From NCBI GenBank assembly GCA_964608495.1, contig CAZSOQ010000055.1:1-25216 (forward strand): a stretch of DNA of 25,216 bases, written 5' to 3'. Position 1 is the first letter of the stretch, and every line of letters begins with the position of its first letter. The DNA is from JAKORR01 sp964608495 (GTDB lineage: Bacteria; Armatimonadota; Zipacnadia; Zipacnadales; FEN-943). The notes under the pieces are model-generated. The model saw only the letters and a program-made list of their open reading frames with translations, was not told the origin of the DNA and did no database searches. The translations under genes were made by a program, and so were the position numbers. Of this stretch, positions 16,599 through 23,570 are shown one piece after another.

Positions 16599-16608
16599 GT
16601 TGCGCAAC
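16599..16608. promoter_or_regulatory. Palindrome GTTGCGCAAC at the oxidoreductase leader (candidate operator)
   Basis: A perfect 10-bp palindrome with a central CG, 2 nt before the GGAGG ribosome site. LacI-family repressors of sugar genes favour CG-centred palindromes of the TTGCGCAA kind, so operator function is plausible but unproven. Confidence 0.4.
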
Positions 16609-16625
16609 TCGGAGGATTGAGCCTC

Positions 16626-17822
16626 ATGGGGAAACTCAGAGTCGGCATCCTCGGCCTGCAGCGCGGACGTACCCACCTGCACAACTTCCTTGCCGTCGAG
16701 GAGGCCGAGGTCATCGGCGCTGCGGACCGGCGGCCCAACGTGCGCGAACGCGCCGCTCAGCTCATCGGCGACGCGGGAACCAAGCTCGTTTCGGAGTTCG
16801 AGGAGCTGCTCGACCTGCGCCCCGACGCGGTCGTGGTCGCCACCAACGGCCGCATGCAGACGCAGCACGCCATCCAGGCCATGGAGGCCGGCTGTCACGT
16901 CCTCTCCGAGGTGCCGGGAGCCTTCACCGAGGATGAGTGCGTGCGGCTGCGCGACGCCGTCCTGCGCACGGGCAAGACCTACATGCTGGGCGAGAACGCC
17001 TGCTACTGGGACTTCCTGCGTTACTTCCGCAAGTGGGTGATGGACGGGCGGATGGGGCGGATCTCGGCGGCCGAGGCGGAGTACCTGCACTACCTGCCCG
17101 CCACGCTCGAGGCCGCCGACGGCAGCCGCATGACGCCCTCGCAGGCCCGCGAGCAGGGGCGCACCGACCTGCGGCCCACCTGGCGTGCCGACCAGCCGCC
17201 GATCCAGTATCTGACCCACGACCTCGGCCCGCTGCTGGAGGTGCTCGACGACCGCGTGGTCGGCGTGACCTGCATGAGCGCGCCCTGGCAGTGTACCGAG
17301 GCGCCCCTTCGCTCGGACGCCCAGTTCGCGCTCTTCCGCACGGCGCGGGGCGTGGTGCTGCGGGTGATGGTCACGCTCAACACGCGCCGTCCGGGCGAGC
17401 ATCGCTACCGGCTGTTCGGCACCGAGGGCGCGGCCGAGTGGTTCATGTACGAGGGCTTCGCGCGGCTTTTCGACCGCACGCGCGAGCAAGCCGAGAGCTG
17501 GGAAGTGCGCAACATCGGGCTGGCGGCGCTGGACCAGGACACCAGCACGGGCCACGGCGGCGCGGACCTGAAGATGGCCCGGCACTTTGTGCGCGCGATC
17601 CTGGAAGGCCGGCAGGCGCCCATTGACGTCTTCCGTATGATTGACTACACGCTGCCGGGCATCGTGGCCAACCGTTCGGCGGAACTGGGCGGCACGCCGC
17701 TGGCGATACCGGAGCTGCGCGTCGAGCCCTTCGAGGGCACCACCTTCTGGGACACCGTGGGTATCCCGGACTTCGAGCCGGCCGGCACGCGCTACGACAG
17801 CAGGCTCATCCTCGAGGAGTAG
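16626..17822 (+). CDS. Gfo/Idh/MocA-family oxidoreductase (EVP subtype)
   Basis: 398 residues, predicted NAD(P)-dependent cytoplasmic sugar oxidoreductase. An N-terminal Rossmann fold (about 1-120) carries RVGILGLQRGRTH, PDAVVVATNG and HAIQAMEAGCHVLSEVPGAF. The C-terminal alpha/beta substrate domain includes YLTHDLGPLLEVLDD (H198, D199), RYRLFGTEGAAEWFMYEG and the tail EGTTFWDTVGIPDF. The usual EKP motif, whose Lys takes part in catalysis in many members, reads E95-V96-P97; this EVP form is recognisable in a subgroup of family proteins. The start is ATG 16626-16628, 10 nt after GGAGG (16611-16615); the in-frame TTG at 16617 sits too close to that site. It follows the DUF4838 gene on the same strand and ends 14 bp from the convergent pyruvate-kinase-domain gene. 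The substrate cannot be told from sequence. Confidence 0.9.
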   Translation: MGKLRVGILGLQRGRTHLHNFLAVEEAEVIGAADRRPNVRERAAQLIGDAGTKLVSEFEELLDLRPDAVVVATNGRMQTQHAIQAMEAGCHVLSEVPGAFTEDECVRLRDAVLRTGKTYMLGENACYWDFLRYFRKWVMDGRMGRISAAEAEYLHYLPATLEAADGSRMTPSQAREQGRTDLRPTWRADQPPIQYLTHDLGPLLEVLDDRVVGVTCMSAPWQCTEAPLRSDAQFALFRTARGVVLRVMVTLNTRRPGEHRYRLFGTEGAAEWFMYEGFARLFDRTREQAESWEVRNIGLAALDQDTSTGHGGADLKMARHFVRAILEGRQAPIDVFRMIDYTLPGIVANRSAELGGTPLAIPELRVEPFEGTTFWDTVGIPDFEPAGTRYDSRLILEE

Positions 17823-17836
17823 CCCTCGGTGGCGCT

Positions 17837-18400
17837 TCACTCCCGCGGCTTGGCGATGACCTCGCACACGCGCAGGTCGAAGAAGTCGTGGGAGTAGGCG
17901 GGCTTGATGACCAGCGCCGTGTCGGCGCCCTCACTGGTGCCCGCGATGCCGATGACCTCTCGCTCCATGCTCAGCAGCCCCGCGTCGGCTGCCCCCACGA
18001 CGACCTCGACGGCCACCTTGGTGCCCTGGCCGAAGAGGTACAGGACGTGGGCGATGAAGTCCGCCGCGGGCGTGCCGCCGAACTTCTTCTGGACGGCCGT
18101 GTCCACACCGCCCATGAGGGTGTGAGTGGCAGTGAGGAAGCGGACGCCCTTGGCCTCGGCCTGGCGCACGATCTCGGGGTCGGGCCCCACGTAGACGGCC
18201 CACAGGCCCGCCGAGAGATGCACGCCGACCACCTTCCCGCCACAGGTCGCGGCCGCCTGCAGCGCGGTACGGCCCGTGCTCGTGGCGACGACGAACTCCT
18301 CTATCCCCAGCTCCCCGGCCCGCCGCGCCGCCGCCTGCAGCGTGGCCTCCGTGTTCTCCTTGCCCGGCTTGTCGAAGACTACCGCGCGGACCTCAGACAT
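17837..18400 (-). CDS. Stand-alone pyruvate kinase C-terminal (alpha/beta) domain protein
   Basis: 187 residues matching only the C-terminal allosteric-type domain of pyruvate kinase. The signature is FVVATSTGRTALQAA (STGRTA at 41-46), preceded by NTEATLQAAARRAGELGI. There is no TIM barrel or B domain, so it cannot be a pyruvate kinase. Such single-domain proteins occur in archaea and diverse bacteria with no assigned function. The domain may bind a phosphorylated metabolite, as in the parent enzyme, but this is inference. The start is ATG 18398-18400, 5 nt after GGGAGGTGA (18406-18414); the GTG at 18409 lies inside that site and is rejected. It has its own promoter (18424-18452) and is divergent from the RelA/SpoT gene, leaving open a regulatory link to growth or carbon status. 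Confidence 0.82.
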   Translation of the reverse strand: MSEVRAVVFDKPGKENTEATLQAAARRAGELGIEEFVVATSTGRTALQAAATCGGKVVGVHLSAGLWAVYVGPDPEIVRQAEAKGVRFLTATHTLMGGVDTAVQKKFGGTPAADFIAHVLYLFGQGTKVAVEVVVGAADAGLLSMEREVIGIAGTSEGADTALVIKPAYSHDFFDLRVCEVIAKPRE

Positions 18401-18423
18401 CTCGGTCACCTCCCTGGGCTGTC

Positions 18424-18452
18424 ATTATCGCCCAACGGGCGCACGTCGTGAA
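18424..18452 (-). promoter_or_regulatory. Sigma70-type promoter of the pyruvate-kinase-domain gene
   Basis: On the minus strand: TTCACG (18447-18452), a 17-bp spacer, GATAAT (18424-18429). The -10 matches five of six bases, the -35 four of six. The spacer contains a small inverted repeat, CGCCC (18429-18433) with GGGCG (18437-18441). Predicted transcription start is near 18417, just before the ribosome site. Confidence 0.6.
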
Positions 18453-18558
18453 CCGCCGATCGCGGGGCCCCGGGGGGCAGCCCGCCGCCTTAGGACGCCT
18501 CGCCCGCGCGGCGCTGACGCGGCGGCCAACGCGAAGCCTGGCGGACGCTTCTGCCCGC

Positions 18559-18579
18559 CCAGGGCCGAGACAGCCCTGG
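18559..18579. promoter_or_regulatory. Inverted repeat in the RelA/SpoT promoter (candidate operator)
   Basis: CCAGGGC (18559-18565) and GCCCTGG (18573-18579) form a perfect 7-bp repeat with 7 nt between. It covers the place where a -35 element would sit relative to the -10 at 18595, so a bound protein could activate or block this promoter. It could also be a weak hairpin terminator, but no T-run follows. Confidence 0.4.
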
Positions 18580-18591
18580 CCCCGGGGGGTA

Positions 18592-18600
18592 TGGTATAAT
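18592..18600 (+). promoter_or_regulatory. Extended -10 promoter of the RelA/SpoT gene
   Basis: TGGTATAAT: a perfect TATAAT (18595-18600) with the TGn extension. No recognisable -35 lies 17 bp upstream, as expected for an extended -10. Transcription would begin near 18607, about 4 nt before the ATG at 18611. Confidence 0.7.
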
Positions 18601-18610
18601 CGAGAGCAAG

Positions 18611-20827
18611 ATGAGCCCGGCGAGTGCTTCCTGCCGCCCCATCGAGGGCGTTATCGCGGGGCTGGGCCGTTATTGGCCGGAGCCCGACGGGACTCTCATC
18701 ATGTCCGCCTTCGACTTCGCCCGCCGGGCGCACGAGGGGCAACGCCGTCTCACGGGCGAGCCCTACATCTGTCACCCCGTGGCCGTCGGCCAGATCCTCA
18801 CAGCCATCGAGTCCGACCCGGTGAGCATCGTGGGCGGGCTGCTGCACGACGTGGTGGAGGACAGCGACGAGGTCGGCATCGAGGAAGTGACGGAGCGGTT
18901 CGGGGAGCCGGTGGGCGTGGTGGTGGACGGGGTCACCAAGCTGCGCCGGCTGGACTTCGCCACCGAGCGCGAGAAGCAGGCGTCCAACCTGCGCAAGATG
19001 CTGCTGGCGATGGCCCAGGACCTTCGCGTGGTGCTCATCAAGCTGGGCGACCGGCTGCACAACATGCGGACGCTGTGGCCCCTGCCGCCCGAGAAGCGCG
19101 TGCGCACGGCCGAGGAGACGCGGTACATCCTGGCGCCGCTGGCGCACCGGCTGGGGGTGTGGCGCCTCAAGGCCGAGCTCGAGGACCTGTCGCTGCGCTA
19201 CCTGGAGCCGAGGGCCTACTGGCGGATCACCCGCCTGCTGGGCGACTCGCAGGAGCAGCGCGAGGCGTACCTGGAGAGCGTGCGCTCCCTGCTGCGCGGA
19301 CGCCTGCTCGCCGCGGGCATCCCCGCCGAGGTGCACGGCCGCGCCAAGCACGTCCTCAGCATCTGGCACAAGATGCAGGACGAGGGCCTGGCGCTCGAGC
19401 AGGTGCTGGACATCCTCGGGTTGCGGGTGATCGTCCACACGGTGGAACAGTGCTACCAGGCCCTGGGCGTGGTCCACGACCTGTGGAAGCCCATCCCCGG
19501 CGAGTTCACCGACTACATCGGCGTGCCCAAGTCCAACCGCTACCAGTCCCTGCACACGAAGCTGCTGGGCCCCGACGGCCGGGCGCTCGAGGTGCAGATC
19601 CGCACCTGGGACATGCACCGGATGGCTGAGTACGGGGTGGCGGCCCACTGGCGCTACAAGGAGGGCCAGGCCGACCCGGTTTTCGACGGCCAGATCTCGT
19701 GGCTTCGAAGCCTGCTGGAGCTGGGCACCGACCTGGGCGAGCAGCATGAGTACCTGGAGCTGATCCAGGGCGATCTGCTGCGCGGTCAGGTCTTCGTGTT
19801 CACGCCGAAGGGCCAGGTCTTGGACCTGCCCGCCGGCTCGACACCCTTGGACGTGGCCTACAGGGTCCACACGGAGGTCGGCCATCACTGCTCCGGCGCC
19901 CGGGTCAACGGCCGGCTCGTGCCCTTGGGATACCGGCTGCGGACGGGCGACGTGGTGGAGATCCTCACCTCGCCCCAGGCTCGTCCCACCAGGGACTGGC
20001 TGGAGATCACCCAGAGCGCGGGCGCCAAGGCCAAGGTCCGCCGCTACCTGCGCAGCCAGATGCGCGAGCAGAGCATGGAAAGCGGACGCCAGAGCGTGCA
20101 GCGCGAGATCGAGCACCTGGCCCCCGAGGAGCGCCAGCGCCTCGACATGGACAAGCTCGCCCAGGTGGCAGAGCACTTGGGCTACAAGGGGGCGGACGCC
20201 CTCTTCGCGGCCGTGGGCTTCAGCGACGTGGAGCCCAGCACGGTGGTGCGCCATCTGCTGGAGCAGGCCCCCCGCCGGCCGACCACCCTGACCGAGGAAG
20301 TCCAGCTCAAGCTGCCGGCCATCGAGCAGGCGGACGAGATGGACGAGACGGGCACGCGAACCGTGACGCTGGCAAGCGGCCTGCACGGACGCCTCGCCCG
20401 CTGCTGTAGCCCCGTGCCCGGCGATCCTATCCTCGGCTACATCACCCGCGGGCGCGGCATAGCGGTCCACAGGGCCAACTGCAAGAACATCAGGTACCGC
20501 GCCGAACAGGAGCCCGAGCGCGTGGTGACGGTCTTCTGGCGCAGCGAAGCCCCCGAGAGGCCCTTCCGCGTCTGGGTTGAGGTAGTGGCCGTGGACCGCG
20601 TGGGGCTGCTGTCGCACATCGCGGCCATCGTCAGCGACGCCGGTATCAACATCGCCGCCGCCCGCACCGGCGAGTCCGAGCCCGGCATCGCCAAGCTCTT
20701 CCTCCAGGTGGACGTGGCCCACCGGCGCCAGATCCAGTACCTGAGGGAACGCCTGGAACGGGTGGCCGACGTGGTTACCGCCCGCGAGGTGCCCGCCCAC
20801 CTGCTGCCCGCCATCCCTGGCGGGTAA
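18611..20827 (+). CDS. Bifunctional (p)ppGpp synthetase/hydrolase, RelA/SpoT family
   Basis: 738 residues, the full length for a long RSH protein; it makes and degrades the stringent-response alarmone (p)ppGpp. Domains in order: HD hydrolase (about 30-180) with intact metal residues H55, H79-D80 and D147; synthetase (about 240-345) with GRAKHVLSIWHKM, DILGLRVIV, YQSLHTKLLG, EVQIRT and AEYGVAAHW; TGS (about 392-455); helical linker; zinc-finger/CC motif (ARCCSPVPGD, C598-C599 with H620 and C624); ACT (about 652-728). The motif usually RFKD in bifunctional enzymes and ExDD in synthetase-only RelA reads E298-F299-T300-D301. The intact HD site argues for a bifunctional enzyme. The ATG at 18611 has no good ribosome site and lies about 4 nt from the predicted transcription start. 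The next in-frame ATG (18701) would cut into the first HD helix region. It ends 25 bp from the convergent aminotransferase gene. Confidence 0.93.
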   Translation: MSPASASCRPIEGVIAGLGRYWPEPDGTLIMSAFDFARRAHEGQRRLTGEPYICHPVAVGQILTAIESDPVSIVGGLLHDVVEDSDEVGIEEVTERFGEPVGVVVDGVTKLRRLDFATEREKQASNLRKMLLAMAQDLRVVLIKLGDRLHNMRTLWPLPPEKRVRTAEETRYILAPLAHRLGVWRLKAELEDLSLRYLEPRAYWRITRLLGDSQEQREAYLESVRSLLRGRLLAAGIPAEVHGRAKHVLSIWHKMQDEGLALEQVLDILGLRVIVHTVEQCYQALGVVHDLWKPIPGEFTDYIGVPKSNRYQSLHTKLLGPDGRALEVQIRTWDMHRMAEYGVAAHWRYKEGQADPVFDGQISWLRSLLELGTDLGEQHEYLELIQGDLLRGQVFVFTPKGQVLDLPAGSTPLDVAYRVHTEVGHHCSGARVNGRLVPLGYRLRTGDVVEILTSPQARPTRDWLEITQSAGAKAKVRRYLRSQMREQSMESGRQSVQREIEHLAPEERQRLDMDKLAQVAEHLGYKGADALFAAVGFSDVEPSTVVRHLLEQAPRRPTTLTEEVQLKLPAIEQADEMDETGTRTVTLASGLHGRLARCCSPVPGDPILGYITRGRGIAVHRANCKNIRYRAEQEPERVVTVFWRSEAPERPFRVWVEVVAVDRVGLLSHIAAIVSDAGINIAAARTGESEPGIAKLFLQVDVAHRRQIQYLRERLERVADVVTAREVPAHLLPAIPGG

Positions 20828-20852
20828 GCCCCTGCCCGCCCTCGGGCCTGCC

Positions 20853-21956
20853 TCAGCCTCCCAGCGCCTCGGCCAGCACGTCGCAGACATGGTCTATCTG
20901 CGCGTCGCTCAGGAAGGGGTGGATGGGCAGACCCAGGATCTGCCGCGCAGCCTGATCGCTCACCGGCGTCTCGCACCGGTCCAGTCCCCAGGGCGCCATC
21001 GCCGGCTGCCGGTGCGCGGGCTTGGGGTAGTGCAGCGAGTAGCCTATCTCGGCCTCGTCCAGGACTTCCTTCAGGCGGTCGCGGTCCGGGGTCCGCGTGC
21101 CGTAGATGTGATAGACGTGGTTGCACTCCGAGCGCTCCACCGGCAAGCGGATCGGCAGGTCGCCCAGGCGCTCCTGGTAGCGGGCCGCGATCTCTCGCCT
21201 CCGCGCGTTCCATTGGTCCATCCGCTGCAGCTTGACCAGGAGCACCGCCGCCTGGAGCTCGTGCAGGCGGGAGTTGAAGCCCACGACCACGTGCTCGGAC
21301 TTCGCCGTGCGGCCGTGGTTGCGCAGCAGCCTCACGCCGTCGGCCAGCTCGTCGTTGTTCGTCGTCACCATGCCCCCCTCGCCGTAGGCCGACAGGTTCT
21401 TGGTCACGTAGAAGCTGAAAGACCCGCCGTGCCCCAGGCCGCCCACGGCCCGCCCCGCGTACATCGCACCGTGAGCCTGCGCCGCGTCCTCGAGCACGAA
21501 CAGCCCGTGCTCGGTCGCCAGCTCCATGATGGGGCCCATGTCGGCCGGATGCCCGTAGATATGGACCGGGATGATGGCACGCGTCCTGGGCGTGACGGCC
21601 GCGGCGAGCTGGTCAAAGTCCATGGTCAGGGTCTCGGGGTCCACGTCCACGATGACCGGCCGGGCCCCCGCGTGGACGATGGCCTCGAGCGTGGCGATGA
21701 AGGTCCAGCCCACGGTGATGACCTCGTCGCCCGGACCCATGTCGGCGGCGAGCAGAGGGAGCAGCAGGCTGTCGGTGCCCGAGGCGACCGCGATGGCATG
21801 CTTCACGCCGCACTTGGCGGCCCACTCGCGCTCCAGGGCCTCGGTCCGCGGGCCCAGGAATAGCTGCATGCCCTGGAGCACTTCGTCTATCGCGTCAAGA
21901 ATCTCAGGGCGCAGGCTCTCATACTCAGCCCGGAGGTCAACAAGCGGTACGCGCAC
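20853..21956 (-). CDS. DegT/DnrJ/EryC1/StrS-family PLP aminotransferase
   Basis: 367 residues, fold-type I PLP enzyme of the sugar-aminotransferase family, which adds an amino group to nucleotide-linked keto-sugars for surface glycans or antibiotics. Seen: VPLVDLRAEY at the start, SGTDSLLLPLLA, VGWTFIATLEAI, VLEDAAQAHGA (D157 to the pyridine nitrogen), SFYVTKNLSAYGEGG with the PLP lysine K186, NSRLHELQAAVLLVKLQRMD, and HIYGTRTPDRDRLKEVLDEAEIGYSLHYPKP. All core residues are intact and length is typical. The start is GTG 21954-21956, 10 nt after AGGAAGG (21967-21973). It follows the SIMPL gene by 137 bp on the same strand. No nucleotide-sugar dehydratase or glycosyltransferase is next to it, so the sugar substrate is unknown. 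Confidence 0.92.
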   Translation of the reverse strand: MRVPLVDLRAEYESLRPEILDAIDEVLQGMQLFLGPRTEALEREWAAKCGVKHAIAVASGTDSLLLPLLAADMGPGDEVITVGWTFIATLEAIVHAGARPVIVDVDPETLTMDFDQLAAAVTPRTRAIIPVHIYGHPADMGPIMELATEHGLFVLEDAAQAHGAMYAGRAVGGLGHGGSFSFYVTKNLSAYGEGGMVTTNNDELADGVRLLRNHGRTAKSEHVVVGFNSRLHELQAAVLLVKLQRMDQWNARRREIAARYQERLGDLPIRLPVERSECNHVYHIYGTRTPDRDRLKEVLDEAEIGYSLHYPKPAHRQPAMAPWGLDRCETPVSDQAARQILGLPIHPFLSDAQIDHVCDVLAEALGG

Positions 21957-22093
21957 CGGCTATCAGCCTTCCTATGCGAGAGGTACCACCACGCTCCGCG
22001 ACAGCCCGTCGCCATCGCGCGTCGGTCTTCGGGCTTAGACGACCCACGCGCTGAGGAGTTGCGGCACGAGTCCTGCGCTCGCCCGCCCCGCAG

Positions 22094-22876
22094 CTAGTCC
22101 ATCTGCGCGACGACCTGGGCCGAGCAGTTCACGCGTACCTGGCCGTACATGAGCGTGGTGCCGGCGTCCTCGGAGGAATCCGCCATCGCCACCTGCATGA
22201 TGTTCTGGTGCGAGGGATAGGAGCGGAACTCGGGCGTGCCTGACAGGCGCCACACACGGGTCAGGCGCGCGCCGGCCGCCCCGGCCATCTCGTTGCCCTT
22301 GGCCAGGGCGTCCTTGACGGCCTCGCCCAGCACCTCGCGGCGGACGGCGTCCTCGTCCTCCTTGAAGAAGACGATCTGCCCCAGGACGTTGGCCCCATCC
22401 TCCAGCGCCGCGTCCACCACCTGTCCGCCCTGCTCGGACATGGCCTTCGGGTCGTCGCTGCTCAGCAGCACCGTGAACTCCTGCGTCACCCGGTAGCCCA
22501 CCCGCTTCGGCAGCTCGTTCCGGGACGTATCGCCGTACAGGATCTCAATGCGCAGTGACGGCGCCTTCATCTTAATCCCGGCGATCTTGAGCTTCTCCAC
22601 AGCCGCGATGACCCGGTTCACCCGCTCGTTGTTCTCCGCTCTTGCCGTCTGCAGGCTCTCGTTCTGGCTCTGGCAGCCCAGGAACACGCGGCAGCGATCG
22701 GGGTCCACCCACCTCTCGGCCTCGCCCGATACTGACAGCTCGGCCCGGTCATTGCCCTGCACCAGCCGCACTGTGTCCCCCTGGCCCCAGGCTGGACGGT
22801 GCACGCCCAGGGCCGCCACCAGCGCCAGCACTCCCACTGCCAGCACAACCCAAGGGAAAAGGCCTCGGCTCCCCAC
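22094..22876 (-). CDS. Exported SIMPL-domain (DUF541) protein
   Basis: 260 residues. An N-terminal signal sequence or anchor (about 8-32, PWVVLAVGVLALVAALG, with a possible cleavage after PAWGQ) is followed by a SIMPL domain (about 42-255). Family features are the opening AELSVSGEAERWVDPDRCRVFLGCQ, an ENNERVNRVIAAVEKLKIAG helix, the middle strand YRVTQEFTVLL, and LGEAVKDALAKGNEMAGAAGARL. SIMPL proteins form periplasmic or envelope-associated oligomers of poorly known function; in E. coli the relative YggE is tied to oxidative stress. The start is GTG 22874-22876, 8 nt after AGGAGG (22885-22890). The palindrome at 22895-22906 overlaps the leader just upstream. Confidence 0.87.
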   Translation of the reverse strand: MGSRGLFPWVVLAVGVLALVAALGVHRPAWGQGDTVRLVQGNDRAELSVSGEAERWVDPDRCRVFLGCQSQNESLQTARAENNERVNRVIAAVEKLKIAGIKMKAPSLRIEILYGDTSRNELPKRVGYRVTQEFTVLLSSDDPKAMSEQGGQVVDAALEDGANVLGQIVFFKEDEDAVRREVLGEAVKDALAKGNEMAGAAGARLTRVWRLSGTPEFRSYPSHQNIMQVAMADSSEDAGTTLMYGQVRVNCSAQVVAQMD

Positions 22877-22894
22877 TCTTACCGCCTCCTTTGT

Positions 22895-22906
22895 CAGTGA
22901 TCACTG
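22895..22906. promoter_or_regulatory. Perfect 12-bp palindrome upstream of the SIMPL gene
   Basis: CAGTGATCACTG, only 4 nt from the AGGAGG ribosome site. It could be a repressor operator or an mRNA hairpin that hides the ribosome site. It is AT-richer than its surroundings. Confidence 0.45.
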
Positions 22907-22959
22907 CCCCCGAGTCCGGCGCCGCTCCTAAGGGTCCTTTCGCCATACTTGCGTCCGTC

Positions 22960-23295
22960 TCACCCGAGGGTACGACCCGCCAACCCCCGGCGTGGTTCCG
23001 CAGCGCCTGATGCGGGCGCGGGCCTCAGCACGTCCGCCTCCAGCCTTGCCACGCCCTGCGCGCTGGTATTGCCCCCGATCCCGGCGTTGACCACACGCGC
23101 CACACCCCCGCCGTAGTGCTCGTCGCAGAGCCTCTGCAGCACCTCCGGGTAGCTCTGGCCAGTCCTCATGCTCACCCCGAGCGTCACCGAATCGCCCAGA
23201 CAGACCACTACCCGCTCACTCTCGGCCCCTGCGGCCGTCGCCCGCAGCGCGGCGGCCAGGAGTACGAGCCCCAGCGCCCACGACTGCCACTGCAT
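22960..23295 (-). pseudogene. SGNH/GDSL hydrolase, truncated to its first third
   Basis: 111 residues. A signal peptide (MQWQSWALGLVLLAAALRATAAGA) is followed by family block I, VVVCLGDSVTLG (nucleophile S36), and block II, VVNAGIGGNTSAQGVARLEADVLR. After that the frame reads PAPASGAAEPRRGLAGRTLG and stops. Blocks III (GxND) and V (DxxH), which complete the oxyanion hole and the catalytic triad, are missing. The space before the SIMPL gene is under 90 bp, and the other two minus frames there show no hydrolase sequence, so a deletion rather than a simple frameshift is indicated. ATG 23293-23295 has a good ribosome site (GAGGGAGGG upstream). Full-length relatives have about 200-250 residues, so it is very unlikely to be an active esterase or lipase; a short secreted product could still be made. 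Confidence 0.75.
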
Positions 23296-23473
23296 GAAGG
23301 CCAGTCCCTCCCTCTGCCGTGGAATGCTCGCCCCCGGCTGCCCGAGCCCCCTGGCTCGACACGCCCTATCCGCCGTGATACCATCCCTTCGCGCCCCGTC
23401 CATCCGTACCTTCGCACCGCGGGCCCCACCGTGGGTTGCCGCACTCCCCCGACAGGGAACATGGCGGTGCACG

Positions 23474-23498
23474 GGCTGTCTATTACTACTATACAGCC
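23474..23498. promoter_or_regulatory. AT-rich inverted repeat in a divergent intergenic region
   Basis: GGCTGT (23474-23479) and ACAGCC (23493-23498) flank a 13-bp AT-rich core (TATTACTACTAT) in otherwise very GC-rich DNA. It lies between the divergent SGNH remnant and CsgG-like genes. The core could supply -10 elements in either direction (for example TATAGT on the minus strand) with the flanking repeat as an operator. No good -35 is seen. Confidence 0.4.
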
Positions 23499-23570
23499 TA
23501 GGAGCAGGCAAGCGCCGTGGAGGCCAGGCCCCGGGCCCAGGCCTCCCTTGCGCCCGAGGAGTTGAGAGCC

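Larger units (their letters stand above)
16436..16625. other. 190-bp gap with a REP-like hairpin and a palindrome
   Basis: Non-coding. It holds the inverted repeat at 16537-16560, a small ctgcc/ggcag repeat at 16503-16515, and the palindrome at 16599-16608 next to the ribosome site of the oxidoreductase. No convincing -10/-35 pair is seen. Confidence 0.6.

Noticed and set aside
14441..16738. Long minus-strand open frame opposite the DUF4838 gene
   Set aside because: Composition is that of an antisense GC-rich shadow; the plus-strand gene is well supported.
20819..20840. GGCGGG/CCCGCC hairpin at the end of the RelA/SpoT gene as a terminator
   Set aside because: The stem is only 6 bp with a 10-nt loop, it includes the stop codon region and has no T-run; not strong enough to call.
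18425..20890. Minus-strand open frame of 821 codons opposite the RelA/SpoT gene
   Set aside because: Antisense shadow of a full-length, strongly recognised gene; no family features of its own.
21957..22000. GGTGGTACC near the aminotransferase start, resembling the T-box antiterminator core
   Set aside because: No specifier stem-loop or terminator hairpin is visible, the leader is short, and the gene is not an amino-acid or tRNA-ligase gene. The match is probably chance.
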